Assembly (NCBI GenBank): GCA_934502885.1
Contig: CAKSUT010000012.1
Span: forward strand, 5,983-69,982
Length of the DNA: 64,000 bases
Direction: 5' to 3'
DNA from: an uncultured Eubacteriales bacterium
Lineage (GTDB): Bacteria > Bacillota > Clostridia > Oscillospirales > CAG-382
Positions 8,325-17,388 of this stretch are shown piece by piece. Within the stretch, counting starts at the first letter, position 1. Each line of letters begins with the position of its first letter. The notes beneath the pieces were generated by a model. The model saw only the letters and a list, made by a program, of their open reading frames with translations. It did no database searches and was not told the DNA's origin. Made by a program: the position numbers and the translations under genes.

Positions 8325-9644
8325 TCAGAAAATCGGATATCCTGCATTCGTGTGAGCGTCGTAAAGCTCGTCGCACATCTTCACGATATCGTCTATGGAA
8401 AGAACAGCACCGGTGTGAGGATCAAGCATCGCCGCCTGATAGATAACCTCTTTCTTCATGGTGACGGCCGCCTCAATCGTAAGGAGCTGCGCATTTATAT
8501 TTGTCATGTTCATTGCGGCGCACTGTACGGGAAGACGTCCCACATAGCAAGGATTTACGCCGTGACCGTCAACGAGACAAGGCACTTCAACACAAGCATC
8601 AGCCGGAAGATTTTCGATAAGTCCGTGGTTTATAACGTTGCCGCCTATCTTATACGGCATGTTTGTAACCACTGCCTCCATGATTCTCGAGGCATACTCA
8701 TGAGAACGGTTATGCTCTATGTCGCCTCCGTTAAGAAGCTTCTTTTTCTGTTCCTCCCATGCCGAAATCTGGTTAACGCATCTTCTGGGGTATTCGTCAA
8801 GCGGAATATGATACTTTTCGATAAGCTCGGGGTAATTGGGCTTAATGTAGAAGCAGTTGTACTCTGCATTATGTTCGGAGCTTTCCGTGCAGAAATAACC
8901 GAATCTCTTTATGTAGTCGAAGCGAACCATATTATGGTGTTCGCCCTTCTCGTTCATCTCTGCGGCGCGGCGGCGTATTTCGGGATAAAGGTCGTTGCCG
9001 TCTTTATCACAGATTTCGAGAAGCCAACCCATATGGTTGATACCTGCAATCAATTCTTTGCCGATATTATCCTTATCCATGCCGAGCTGTTCCAAAAGGC
9101 TTGAAGCGCAGGTCTGAACGCTGTGGCAGAGACCTACGGTCTTGACGCCCGTGTAACGCTGCATAAAACCCGAAAGCATGGCCATGGGGTTAGTGTAATT
9201 GAGGAAAAGCGCGTCGGGGCAAACCTCTTCAATATCGGCGGCAAAGCCTTTGAGAACGTGAATCGTGCGAAGCGCTCTGAATATGCCGCCTATACCCATT
9301 GTGTCGCCGATTGTCTGGCGCAGGCCGTACTTTTTCGGAATCTCGAAGTCAATTATCGTACAGGGATCATAACCGCCTACCTGTATTGCGTTCACAACGA
9401 ACCTTGCGCCTCTGAGAGCGTCCTTTCTCTGCTCTACGCCGAGATATTTCTTTATAACCGCTTTGTCATTGTTATACTTTTTGTTTATTGCCTCGATAAC
9501 AATGTACGACTCGTCGAGTCTTGAAGCGTCAATGTCATAAAGTGCAATTTCACACTCGCGAAGAGGCTCTGCAAGGAGTGTGTCGCCAAGTACGTTTTTG
9601 GCAAAAACCGTGCTTCCGGCACCCATAAATGTAATTTTAAGCAT
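8325..9644 (-). CDS. melA: Alpha-galactosidase, glycoside hydrolase family 4
   Basis: GH4 enzymes cleave glycosides by a redox mechanism using NAD+ and a divalent metal. The 439-residue protein shows the NAD motif GAGSTVFAKN (residues 8-17), NYTNPMAM (about 149-156) and the metal-binding Cys in CHSVQ (about 173-177). The stretches KYHIPLDEYPRRCV, LIENLPADACVEVPCLVD and NINAQLLTIEA follow E. coli MelA closely, so melibiose/alpha-galactoside is the likeliest substrate. No signal peptide, so cytosolic. Start at 9644 chosen for GGAGA 7 bases upstream. Divergent from an AraC regulator, which probably controls it. Confidence 0.92.
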   Translation of the reverse strand: MLKITFMGAGSTVFAKNVLGDTLLAEPLRECEIALYDIDASRLDESYIVIEAINKKYNNDKAVIKKYLGVEQRKDALRGARFVVNAIQVGGYDPCTIIDFEIPKKYGLRQTIGDTMGIGGIFRALRTIHVLKGFAADIEEVCPDALFLNYTNPMAMLSGFMQRYTGVKTVGLCHSVQTCASSLLEQLGMDKDNIGKELIAGINHMGWLLEICDKDGNDLYPEIRRRAAEMNEKGEHHNMVRFDYIKRFGYFCTESSEHNAEYNCFYIKPNYPELIEKYHIPLDEYPRRCVNQISAWEEQKKKLLNGGDIEHNRSHEYASRIMEAVVTNMPYKIGGNVINHGLIENLPADACVEVPCLVDGHGVNPCYVGRLPVQCAAMNMTNINAQLLTIEAAVTMKKEVIYQAAMLDPHTGAVLSIDDIVKMCDELYDAHTNAGYPIF

Positions 9645-9714
9645 ATCATTCTCCGTTTCCGACGACGCAGACGGCATTTTACCGCCTCATACGGCGTCTT
9701 TTTTATTTTTTTAC

Positions 9715-9743
9715 ATTATAGCAAGAATGTTTACTTTTGTAAA
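9715..9743 (-). promoter_or_regulatory. melA promoter with palindrome over the -35 box
   Basis: Minus strand TTTACA (9743-9738), 17-base spacer, TATAAT (9720-9715). The -35 box is part of a palindrome TTTAC-TTTT-GTAAA (9730-9743), a possible operator. Confidence 0.7.
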
Positions 9744-9808
9744 TAGAAAAATGTAATTTATCATGTCATAATGTAACTTGTGGAAAAGAAAATTTCGGAG
9801 GGAGAATA

Positions 9809-10660
9809 ATGCAGTCAAATTACGTATTCATGAAACGTGATGATCTTCACGACCTCTTTCCCATTTATGTAGGATTTGAAGAATGCGAGCCGTCCCACCA
9901 TTTCGGTCCGGCGATAAGAGACTTCTGCATAATACACTATGTAAAAAAAGGATGCGGAGTGTTCACGCGAGGCGGAATCGACTATCACGTACATCCCGGT
10001 CAGGCGTTTGTTATTCTTCCGGGAGAAGTGACATACTATATTGCCGACGAAAAAGATCCGTGGGAATATTACTGGATATCTTTTGCAGGCTCTCTTGCGG
10101 AAAAATTCAACACGCTTGAGAGTCCGATAATAACTCCGTCAGGTGATATTTTTATAGACTCCGTGATACGTGCGCAGGAGGGAAATCTTTCGACCGAATA
10201 TGTCATGTCAAAGCTCTTCTTACTGTATGGTGAACTGTTTTCCGACAACTGTTCAACAGAGCAAAACATTCCGAAAAGAATTGCAAGATATATAAGGCAC
10301 AACTACATGGAGGAACTTTCCCTCGACAGCCTTGCAAAAATGGCAAACCTTGACAGACGTTACCTTACGCGAATCTTCAAAGAGGAAACCGGGCAGTCGA
10401 TATACCCGTACATTCTGAGTATAAGGTGTGCAAAAGCGACAGAATTTCTGAAGCTCGGCTACAATGTAAAGCAGACTGCCAACATGGTAGGCTACCCCGA
10501 CGCTTACACCTTTTCAAAAATGTTTAAAAAGCAGACCGGCTTTTCGCCGTCGGACATACGCAGTAAGTCGTGGGACTGGAATCTTGTAAAAGGTCACAGC
10601 TTTGAGGAAGTGACCGGTAAAAAGCTGAATCCGCCGCAGATACGCAAAAAATCGAAATAA
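9809..10660 (+). CDS. AraC-family regulator divergent from melA
   Basis: A 283-residue regulator with an N-terminal cupin sensor (GCGVFTRGGIDYHVHPGQAF, near 50-70) and two C-terminal helix-turn-helix motifs (LSLDSLAKMANLDRRYLTRIFKEE; VKQTANMVGYPDAYTFSKMFKKQ). Architecture and position match RafR/MsmR-type activators of alpha-galactoside genes. It is divergent from melA; regulation of melA is inferred from this. ATG with GGAGGGAG 6-7 bases upstream. The downstream ligA start is only 16 bases away, so ligA may be partly cotranscribed. Confidence 0.88.
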   Translation: MQSNYVFMKRDDLHDLFPIYVGFEECEPSHHFGPAIRDFCIIHYVKKGCGVFTRGGIDYHVHPGQAFVILPGEVTYYIADEKDPWEYYWISFAGSLAEKFNTLESPIITPSGDIFIDSVIRAQEGNLSTEYVMSKLFLLYGELFSDNCSTEQNIPKRIARYIRHNYMEELSLDSLAKMANLDRRYLTRIFKEETGQSIYPYILSIRCAKATEFLKLGYNVKQTANMVGYPDAYTFSKMFKKQTGFSPSDIRSKSWDWNLVKGHSFEEVTGKKLNPPQIRKKSK

Positions 10661-10676
10661 CACGAAAGGATATGTC

Positions 10677-12677
10677 ATGACTAACACCGAAATCGGCAAT
10701 AGAATAGAAGAACTCCGCAAAACAATTGAATATCACAGAGAAAGGTACTATAACGAAGACGCACCCGAAATAGACGATTTTGCATACGATGAGCTCGTAA
10801 AAGAGCTTGAAGCGCTCGAAAAGGCGCACCCGGAATTTGCGTCGGCAAAATCCCCTACAGTAACAGTAGGAGGAAAAGCCTCCGAAAAATTTGAAAGGGT
10901 GACGCACCGCGTACCTATGAAGAGTCTCACGGATGTATTTTCATACGAAGAACTCGCAGACTACATTCAGAAAACAAACGCCGCTCTCGGCGGAGAAACG
11001 GAATACGTGCTTGAATACAAAATCGACGGTCTTTCCGTCGCGCTTGAATACGAGGACGGAGTATTTATCGGCGGCTCAACAAGAGGCGACGGCTATATAG
11101 GCGAGAACATTACGGAAAATCTCAAAACGATAAAAAAAATACCGCAAAAACTCGCAAAGCCTATCCCGTACCTTTGTGTAAGAGGCGAGGTGTATATGCC
11201 GAAAAGCGTTTTTGCAAAGCTCAACGACGAAAGGGAGCTTTCCGGAGAACCTCTTTTTGCAAATCCGAGAAACGCGGCGGCAGGATCTCTTCGCCAGCTT
11301 GACAGCAGAATAACCGCATCGCGAGGTCTTGATATATTCGTTTTCAATATTCAGGAGGCGCGCGGAGCCGAAGAAATACACTCGCACCGCGAAAGTCTTA
11401 CCTATCTGAAAGAGCTTGGATTTGTCGTTTCTCCGTCGTACAATGTTTTTACGGACTTCGGCAAAATGAAAGAAGAGATTGCTTTCTTCAATGAGAACCG
11501 CGACAATCTCAATTTCGACATAGACGGGGCGGTAATAAAAGTTGACGACTTTGCGAAACGTGAGCTTCTCGGCGAAAACTCAAATGCGCCGAGGTGGGCG
11601 GTTGCGTTCAAGTATCCGCCGGAGGAAAAGGAAACAAAGCTCCTCGGAATTGAGGTAAACGTCGGCAGAACGGGAGTTATAACGCCGTTTGCGGTTCTTG
11701 AACCTGTACGGCTTGCCGGGACGACGGTTTCCAAAGCGACGCTCCACAATGCGGATTTCATTGCGGAGAAAGATATTATGATTGGCGACACGGTTCTTGT
11801 GCGCAAAGCCGGAGAAATAATTCCCGAAATTCTTTCGTCAGTGAAAGCTAAAAGAGACGGCACCGAGAAGCCTTTCTCAATGCCGAAGGTATGTCCGTCA
11901 TGCGGTGCGCCGGTTGTACGTGAGGAGGGCGAGGCGGCATACAGATGCACCGACCCGAAATGCCCGGCGCAGCTCGTTCGCAGGCTTACTCACTTCGTTT
12001 CCCGGGACGCCATGAACATTGACGGCTGTGGTGAGGCACAGATCACTCAGCTCACGGAAAAAGGTCTTATAAGCGATGCCTCGGATCTCTACAAGCTCAC
12101 CGAAAGCGAGCTTGAAAACCTCGACAGAATGGGTAAGAAATCGGCGGCAAATCTTGTTTCGGCAATTGAAGCGTCCAAAGGAGCGGGTCTTGCGAGAGTG
12201 CTTTTTGCTCTCGGAATACGCCACATAGGAAAAACCGGGGCAGAGTCTCTTGCGGCGCACTACGAAAACATTGACGAAGTGATGAATGCAAGCTTTGATG
12301 AGCTTTGCGGAATAGACGATGTCGGTGCAATATGCGCCGAGAGCATCACAAGCTATTTTAAAAGCCCTGATGCCGTGAATCTTATAGAAGCTCTGCACGC
12401 GGCTGGTGTCGATATGACGGCGGTCAGAACCGTTGTCGGCAACTCCCTCGAGGGACTCACCTTTGTAATCACCGGCACTCTCCCCGGGATGAAGCGCGAC
12501 GAAGCGGCGGCATTTATTACCTCGCACGGCGGCAAGGTGTCCTCCTCCGTGTCAAAGAAAACTTCGTATCTTCTTGAAGGCGAGGACGGAGGAAGCAAGG
12601 TCACAAAGGCGCAGAGTCTCGGCGTTCCGTCGATATCTCTCGATGATTTGATGAAAATGGCGAAAGAAAACGGCTGA
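10677..12677 (+). CDS. ligA: NAD-dependent DNA ligase
   Basis: Seals nicks during replication and repair using NAD+. All domains are in order over 666 residues: Ia domain (1-70), adenylation domain with nucleophile Lys115 in EYKIDGLS, OB fold, four-Cys zinc finger (CPSCGAP...CTDPKCPAQ, about 403-430), helix-hairpin-helix repeats and a C-terminal BRCT domain (about 590-666, GLTFVITGTLPGMKRDE). Length is typical. Start ATG preceded by AAAGGA. It follows the AraC gene by 16 bases, a neighbourhood with no obvious functional link. Confidence 0.98.
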   Translation: MTNTEIGNRIEELRKTIEYHRERYYNEDAPEIDDFAYDELVKELEALEKAHPEFASAKSPTVTVGGKASEKFERVTHRVPMKSLTDVFSYEELADYIQKTNAALGGETEYVLEYKIDGLSVALEYEDGVFIGGSTRGDGYIGENITENLKTIKKIPQKLAKPIPYLCVRGEVYMPKSVFAKLNDERELSGEPLFANPRNAAAGSLRQLDSRITASRGLDIFVFNIQEARGAEEIHSHRESLTYLKELGFVVSPSYNVFTDFGKMKEEIAFFNENRDNLNFDIDGAVIKVDDFAKRELLGENSNAPRWAVAFKYPPEEKETKLLGIEVNVGRTGVITPFAVLEPVRLAGTTVSKATLHNADFIAEKDIMIGDTVLVRKAGEIIPEILSSVKAKRDGTEKPFSMPKVCPSCGAPVVREEGEAAYRCTDPKCPAQLVRRLTHFVSRDAMNIDGCGEAQITQLTEKGLISDASDLYKLTESELENLDRMGKKSAANLVSAIEASKGAGLARVLFALGIRHIGKTGAESLAAHYENIDEVMNASFDELCGIDDVGAICAESITSYFKSPDAVNLIEALHAAGVDMTAVRTVVGNSLEGLTFVITGTLPGMKRDEAAAFITSHGGKVSSSVSKKTSYLLEGEDGGSKVTKAQSLGVPSISLDDLMKMAKENG

Positions 12678-12703
12678 TTTTTACGCGGATATTTACAAAC
12701 TGC

Positions 12704-12732
12704 TTGATTTTTGCCGGAAAAGGTGCTATAAT
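12704..12732 (+). promoter_or_regulatory. Promoter of trkA-trkH
   Basis: TTGATT (12704-12709), 17-base spacer, TATAAT (12727-12732), 55 bases before the trkA start. Confidence 0.8.
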
Positions 12733-12787
12733 GTGTATACTGTAATACAGAGTAAAAGTAAAACGGTAATATTGAAAGGAACTTTAA

Positions 12788-14146
12788 ATGAAAATCACAA
12801 TAGCCGGTTACGGAAAAGTAGGTTCGACGATTGCCGAAAGGCTTTTAAAGGAAAACCACGATCTCACCATTGTTGACATTGACCCTGCGGCGGTCGAAGA
12901 CGCGAGGGGCGAACTTGACATATACGGCACGGTAGGCAACTGCGCTTCGCAGGAGATACTGCGCGAAGCCGGAATAAAGGAGTCCGACCTTCTTATAGCC
13001 GTAACGCAGTCGGACGAAGTAAACCTTCTCTCGTGCCTCATAGCAAAGAAAATAGGCGCAAGGAAAGCAATTGCACGTGTCAGGAGCCCGATTTATTCCG
13101 AAGAAATATCGCTTATAAAGGACGACCTCGGTTTAAGCATGGTAATAAACCCGGAGCTTGCGGCAGCAGGAGAAATAACGCGCCTTTTAAAGTACCAGTC
13201 CGCGATAAAGGTCGAAACCTTTGCCAAAGGGCGCGTGGAAATTCTGCAATACAAGCTTTCCGACGGATGCCCGCTGTGTGATGTGAAAGTCATGGACATT
13301 TTCGAGAAGCTGAAGCTTCGCGTCCTCATATGCGTCGTCGAACGGGGCAAGGAAGTCTTCATTCCCAACGGTTCGTCGATACTCAAAAAAGGCGACATTA
13401 TCTCGTTTGTTGCGGCGTCCGGCGATGCCGACAGGTTCTTCAAGCGTCTCGGCGTCGTTACCGACAGAATAAAGCGGATACTCATAATCGGCGGCGGACG
13501 TCTCACCTATTATCTTGCCAAGAACCTTCTCGATTCGGGATTCAGCGTAAAAATTATAGAAAAGGATCACGAACGCTGTGAGACGCTCAGCGAAGAGCTT
13601 CCGGGGGCGATGATAATAAACGGCGACGGCACCGACTGCCGCCTTCTTGACGAGGAGGGGCTTTCGGATTTTCAGGCAATCGCAACTCTCACCGGCAACG
13701 ACGAGCAGAATATTCTAGTCTCGATGTACGCCGCGAAGAACGCCAAAGGTGCAAAGGTAATAACAAAAGTGAAGCATTCCGACTTTGACGAAATGTTAAA
13801 GGACGTCGATGTCGGAAGCATTGTGTCGCCGAAGCATATAACCTCGGACTACATAATAAGGTACGTCCGTGCTATTCAGAACTCGGTCGGCAGTAACGTT
13901 CAGGCACTGCACAAAATCGTTTCGGACAAAGTCGAAGCGCTCGAATTCAGAGTGCGAGAGGCATCCGAAATAACAGGTGTTCCGCTTCAGGCGCTCAAGC
14001 TCAAAAACGACATATTGATAGGCTGTATCAACCGCGGCGGAAAAATTATCGCTCCGAAAGGCGGAGACACGATCGAAGTCGGAGATACCGTTATCGTCGT
14101 CACGACACGCACGGGACTTTGTGAGCTCAGCGACATATTGCAATAA
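12788..14146 (+). CDS. trkA: Trk potassium uptake system, NAD-binding regulatory subunit
   Basis: TrkA forms the cytosolic gating ring of the TrkH potassium channel and binds NAD(H) or ATP. The 452-residue protein has the duplicated layout: RCK_N with GYGKVGSTIAERLL (6-19), an RCK_C domain, a second RCK_N with IIGGGRLTYYLAKNLL (about 232-247) and a second RCK_C ending in GDTVIVVT. Length matches full TrkA rather than single-domain KtrA. ATG with AAAGGA 7 bases upstream. The trkH gene follows by 25 bases in an operon. Confidence 0.95.
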   Translation: MKITIAGYGKVGSTIAERLLKENHDLTIVDIDPAAVEDARGELDIYGTVGNCASQEILREAGIKESDLLIAVTQSDEVNLLSCLIAKKIGARKAIARVRSPIYSEEISLIKDDLGLSMVINPELAAAGEITRLLKYQSAIKVETFAKGRVEILQYKLSDGCPLCDVKVMDIFEKLKLRVLICVVERGKEVFIPNGSSILKKGDIISFVAASGDADRFFKRLGVVTDRIKRILIIGGGRLTYYLAKNLLDSGFSVKIIEKDHERCETLSEELPGAMIINGDGTDCRLLDEEGLSDFQAIATLTGNDEQNILVSMYAAKNAKGAKVITKVKHSDFDEMLKDVDVGSIVSPKHITSDYIIRYVRAIQNSVGSNVQALHKIVSDKVEALEFRVREASEITGVPLQALKLKNDILIGCINRGGKIIAPKGGDTIEVGDTVIVVTTRTGLCELSDILQ

Positions 14147-14171
14147 AGATAAAGTGAGTTAGTGAATTGGT

Positions 14172-15620
14172 ATGAATATACGTCAGATTTCAAAAATCAC
14201 GGGAACGACAATGCTTGCGGTAGGCATTTTCATGATATTGCCGCTCATTGTCGCATTTATCTACAAAGAGCCTGAGGGAATATGGTTTGTGCCTATAACG
14301 GCGTTTCTGCTTGCCGTGGGGATACCTCTTGCACGCATACGAACCGACGTAAAAGAAATATACGCGAAAGACGCATACATCACGGTTGCGCTTTCATGGA
14401 TACTTATCAGTCTCTTCGGCTGTCTTCCCTTCTACTTCAGCGGTGAGATAAAAGGCTTTATCAACTGCTTCTTTGAAATAGTCTCCGGCTTTACAACGAC
14501 AGGCTCGACCATACTTACAGGCGACGAAATCGAGAACATGAGCAAATGTATGCTGTTCTGGCGAAGCTTCTCGAACTGGGCAGGCGGCATGGGTGTGCTT
14601 GTGTTTATCCTCGCGTTCGCTCCCGGAAACGGTGCAAACACACTTCACCTTCTGCGCGCGGAAAGCACAGGACCGTCGGTAAACAAAATCGCTTCAAAAA
14701 TGAAAAACACGGCGTCGATACTCTATATAATCTACACGCTGATGACAATCATTACAGCAGTACTGCTTCTCGCTGGCGGAATGCCGGTATTCGATTCGAT
14801 TACGACCGCATTCGCAACCGCAGGCACCGGAGGTTTTTCAATCAAAGCGGCAAGCCTCGGCGCGTACAACAGCTACTATCTGCAGGGCGTCATCACTGTA
14901 ATGATGATACTTTTCGGAGTAAACTTTTCGCTCTATTATTTTCTCATACTCGGCGATATCAAGAGCTTCTTTAAAAACGAAGAGCTGAGAGGTTATTTTC
15001 TGGTTATTGCCGCATCGATAGCACTTATAACGCTGAATATTCGCGGTGCTTTCCCGAGCCTATTCGACGCATTCCATCATGCAGCGTTTCAGGTTTCGAC
15101 TATAATTACCACCTGCGGCTTTGCGACAGTTGACTTCAATTTGTGGCCGACTTTTTCAAAGACGATCCTTGTCTTCCTTATGTTCTGCGGTGCCTGCGGC
15201 GGCGGAACGGGCGGCGGCTTTAAGATATCGCGTATTATTATTCTCCTAAAGTCGGTGAGAAAAGAGCTTTACACGTTGGTTCATCCGAGAGGCGTGAAGA
15301 TAATGATGATGGACGGCAAAAAGATAGAACATGAGACCGTTCGGCGCACAAACGTCTATCTTGTTAGCTATCTTCTCATTCTCATTGTTTCGGTGTTTGT
15401 CGTTTCTCTTGACAACATATCCTTTGAGGGTGCGTTCACATCGGTTCTCGGCACGCTAAACAACATCGGTCCCGGTCTTGCAGAGGTCGGCCCGAACGCA
15501 AACTTCGGCTTTCTCTCTCCCCTTTCAAAGTTTGTAATGATACTCGATATGCTTATAGGCAGACTCGAAATATTCCCCATGCTTATCCTCATGTCGCCTT
15601 TGACGTGGTTGAAAAAGTAA
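14172..15620 (+). CDS. trkH: Trk/Ktr potassium uptake transmembrane subunit
   Basis: Membrane ion channel of the Trk system. The 482 residues contain four membrane-pore-membrane units with selectivity segments readable as SGFTTTGST, TAFATAGTGGF, STIITTCGFATVD and GTLNNIGPGL. It is paired with trkA, which supplies gating. The ribosome site before the ATG is weak (AGTGA), so it may rely on translation from trkA. Terminates at the bidirectional hairpin just downstream. Confidence 0.95.
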   Translation: MNIRQISKITGTTMLAVGIFMILPLIVAFIYKEPEGIWFVPITAFLLAVGIPLARIRTDVKEIYAKDAYITVALSWILISLFGCLPFYFSGEIKGFINCFFEIVSGFTTTGSTILTGDEIENMSKCMLFWRSFSNWAGGMGVLVFILAFAPGNGANTLHLLRAESTGPSVNKIASKMKNTASILYIIYTLMTIITAVLLLAGGMPVFDSITTAFATAGTGGFSIKAASLGAYNSYYLQGVITVMMILFGVNFSLYYFLILGDIKSFFKNEELRGYFLVIAASIALITLNIRGAFPSLFDAFHHAAFQVSTIITTCGFATVDFNLWPTFSKTILVFLMFCGACGGGTGGGFKISRIIILLKSVRKELYTLVHPRGVKIMMMDGKKIEHETVRRTNVYLVSYLLILIVSVFVVSLDNISFEGAFTSVLGTLNNIGPGLAEVGPNANFGFLSPLSKFVMILDMLIGRLEIFPMLILMSPLTWLKK

Positions 15621-15631
15621 ATATGCGCAAA

Positions 15632-15671
15632 AAATCCGCCCTTCGGTTTCATCCGCAGGGCGGTACTTTTT
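15632..15671. terminator. Bidirectional terminator between trkH and metQ
   Basis: CCGCCCT (15636-15642) pairs with AGGGCGG (15657-15663). A T-rich tract follows on the plus strand and an A-run precedes the stem, so it serves both trkH and the convergent metQ. Confidence 0.85.
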
Positions 15672-15683
15672 ATGCTGTTACTG

Positions 15684-16532
15684 TCAGTTTATCGGAACAA
15701 CTGCACCTTCGTACTTCTCGTTGATGAAGTTCTTGATTTCGTCGCTCTTGAGAGCATCTACAAGCGCCTTTACAAGCTCGTTGTCCTCATTTCCTTCCTT
15801 TACAACAACAATGTTTGCAAAGGTCTGTGCCGCTTCGGACTCGGAGTCCTCTGTAGCGAGAGCTTCGGAAATAGAGATACCGTTTGCAATTGCATAGTTA
15901 CCGTTGATAACTGCGAGAGCAACCTCATCGCGCTGAGAAGGAACGAGAGCAGCTTCCATTTCAACAATATCAAGGTTCTTGGGGTTCTCTACGATATCGT
16001 TCTTTGTAGCTGTGAGACCTACGCCTTCCTTAAGCTTGATAAGACCGTTTGCTTCGAGGAGAAGAAGCGCTCTTGCCTCGTTTGTAGCATCGTTGGGGAC
16101 TGCAACCTTGTCGCCCTCTTTGAGTTCGTCAAAGGACTTTGCGATGCCGGTGTAAATCCCGTAGGGTTCGTAGTGAATCTTTGCAACGGATACGAGATGC
16201 GTACCGTTCTCTTTGTTGAACTGTTCGAGGTAAGGTGTGTGCTGGAAGTAGTTGGCGTCTACGTCGCCGCTCTCTGTGGAGGTGTTGGGGATTATGTAGT
16301 CGTCCATTACCTTGATGTCAAGGTTGATACCCTCTTCTTCGAGTATGGGCTTGCACTGCTCGAGAATTTCGGCGTGCGGTGCGGAGCTTGCGGCTACAGT
16401 AAGTGTCTTTGTTTCGCCGTCTGTCTTGTTGTCGTTGACATCGTCGGTCTTGTTTCCGCATCCGGTGAGTGCGGAAAGTGCGAGGGCGGCCGCAAATCCT
16501 ACGGCGAGTACCTTTTTGAGTGTGCTTTTCAT
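15684..16532 (-). CDS. metQ: Methionine ABC transporter substrate-binding lipoprotein
   Basis: Binds methionine (or a close analogue) outside the membrane and delivers it to MetI. A lipoprotein signal is clear: basic KKVLAVGFAAALALS followed by the lipobox LTGC with Cys25. The mature part has the NlpA/MetQ pattern (YFQHTPYLEQFNKENGTHL; KVAVPNDATNEARALLLLEANGLI). 282 residues is typical. Last gene of metN-metI-metQ. ATG with AAGGAG 9 bases upstream. Confidence 0.95.
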   Translation of the reverse strand: MKSTLKKVLAVGFAAALALSALTGCGNKTDDVNDNKTDGETKTLTVAASSAPHAEILEQCKPILEEEGINLDIKVMDDYIIPNTSTESGDVDANYFQHTPYLEQFNKENGTHLVSVAKIHYEPYGIYTGIAKSFDELKEGDKVAVPNDATNEARALLLLEANGLIKLKEGVGLTATKNDIVENPKNLDIVEMEAALVPSQRDEVALAVINGNYAIANGISISEALATEDSESEAAQTFANIVVVKEGNEDNELVKALVDALKSDEIKNFINEKYEGAVVPIN

Positions 16533-16638
16533 TTTGCATTTCTCCTTTTTGAAGTGTTATTTTTACACCGACCGCCGAACGGTCTTATATGCCGCTTAAA
16601 GGTCGGAGTAATTACAAATTTAAGTGTTCTTGGCGACT

Positions 16639-17367
16639 TCAGTTTTTCTTCGCCTTTTTGCGCGAGTTTCTGATTCGTCTGTCGGTGCGTCTTGCGAGAG
16701 TACCGAGTGATTCCTGGAGTACCTGAACAAGGATTACAAGAAGTATGGACGAAACATACATCTTTGTGCTGTCGAAACGGTAAAGACCGTACTGAATCGC
16801 AACCTGTCCGAGACCGCCGCCTGCCACAAGATAAGTCATGGGAGTGTAGCCGAGAATTGTGGTTACCGCTATTGCACCGCCCACAATAAGCGAGGGCTTC
16901 GCCTCCGGAACAAGAACCTTTGTGATAAGCTGGAACTTGTTCGCGCCCATTGAAAGAGCGGCTTCTATCACTCCGGAGTTTACTTCTTTCAGCGACGACT
17001 CAACCATTCGTGCAACAAACGGCGCCGCCGAAATAACAAGGTAGAACACGAAAGCTTTGTTGCCGATTTTCGTTCCCACGAAAAGCTTCGCAAGAGGCTG
17101 GGTCATTACAAGAAGTATGATGAACGGTATCGAACGCAGAAGATTTACTATAAGTCCTACCGCCGCATTTACAAATCGGTTCGGAAAGATGCTTCCGTCC
17201 GCCGTTCCGTAGAGAAGCACTCCGACGGGCAATCCTATTACGTATGCGAGAACCGTACTGAAAAATATTATTCTGAGTGTTACGAATACCGCTTCCGCAT
17301 ACAGTGCGACGTTGCCTCCGCCGAAAATGTTTGAGAGAAGTTCGTTAAAATTCATATCTGTACTCAT
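16639..17367 (-). CDS. metI: Methionine ABC transporter permease
   Basis: Inner-membrane permease of the MetNIQ importer. The 242 residues have about five membrane segments and the cytosolic EAA loop (GVIEAALSMGANKFQLITKVLVP, split around residue 150) that docks on MetN. Usual MetI length is about 215-230; the C-terminus carries a basic tail (RRTDRRIRNSRKKAKK). The ATG at 17367 has AAAGGA almost touching it; an in-frame ATG four codons later (17355) is better spaced from GAG, so the true start may be there. It starts 21 bases after metN. Confidence 0.93.
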   Translation of the reverse strand: MSTDMNFNELLSNIFGGGNVALYAEAVFVTLRIIFFSTVLAYVIGLPVGVLLYGTADGSIFPNRFVNAAVGLIVNLLRSIPFIILLVMTQPLAKLFVGTKIGNKAFVFYLVISAAPFVARMVESSLKEVNSGVIEAALSMGANKFQLITKVLVPEAKPSLIVGGAIAVTTILGYTPMTYLVAGGGLGQVAIQYGLYRFDSTKMYVSSILLVILVQVLQESLGTLARRTDRRIRNSRKKAKKN

Positions 17368-17388
17368 TCCTTTCCCAAAGTCCGAGAC

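Noticed and set aside
9664..9714. Plus-strand terminator from the T-rich tract downstream of ACGGCGTC
   Set aside because: No plus-strand gene ends here and the only stem is about 5 bp; the T-rich tract is part of the melA leader.
15672..16673. 333-codon plus-strand ORF opposite metQ
   Set aside because: Mirror frame of metQ; Cys/Val/Phe-rich composition and no ribosome site.
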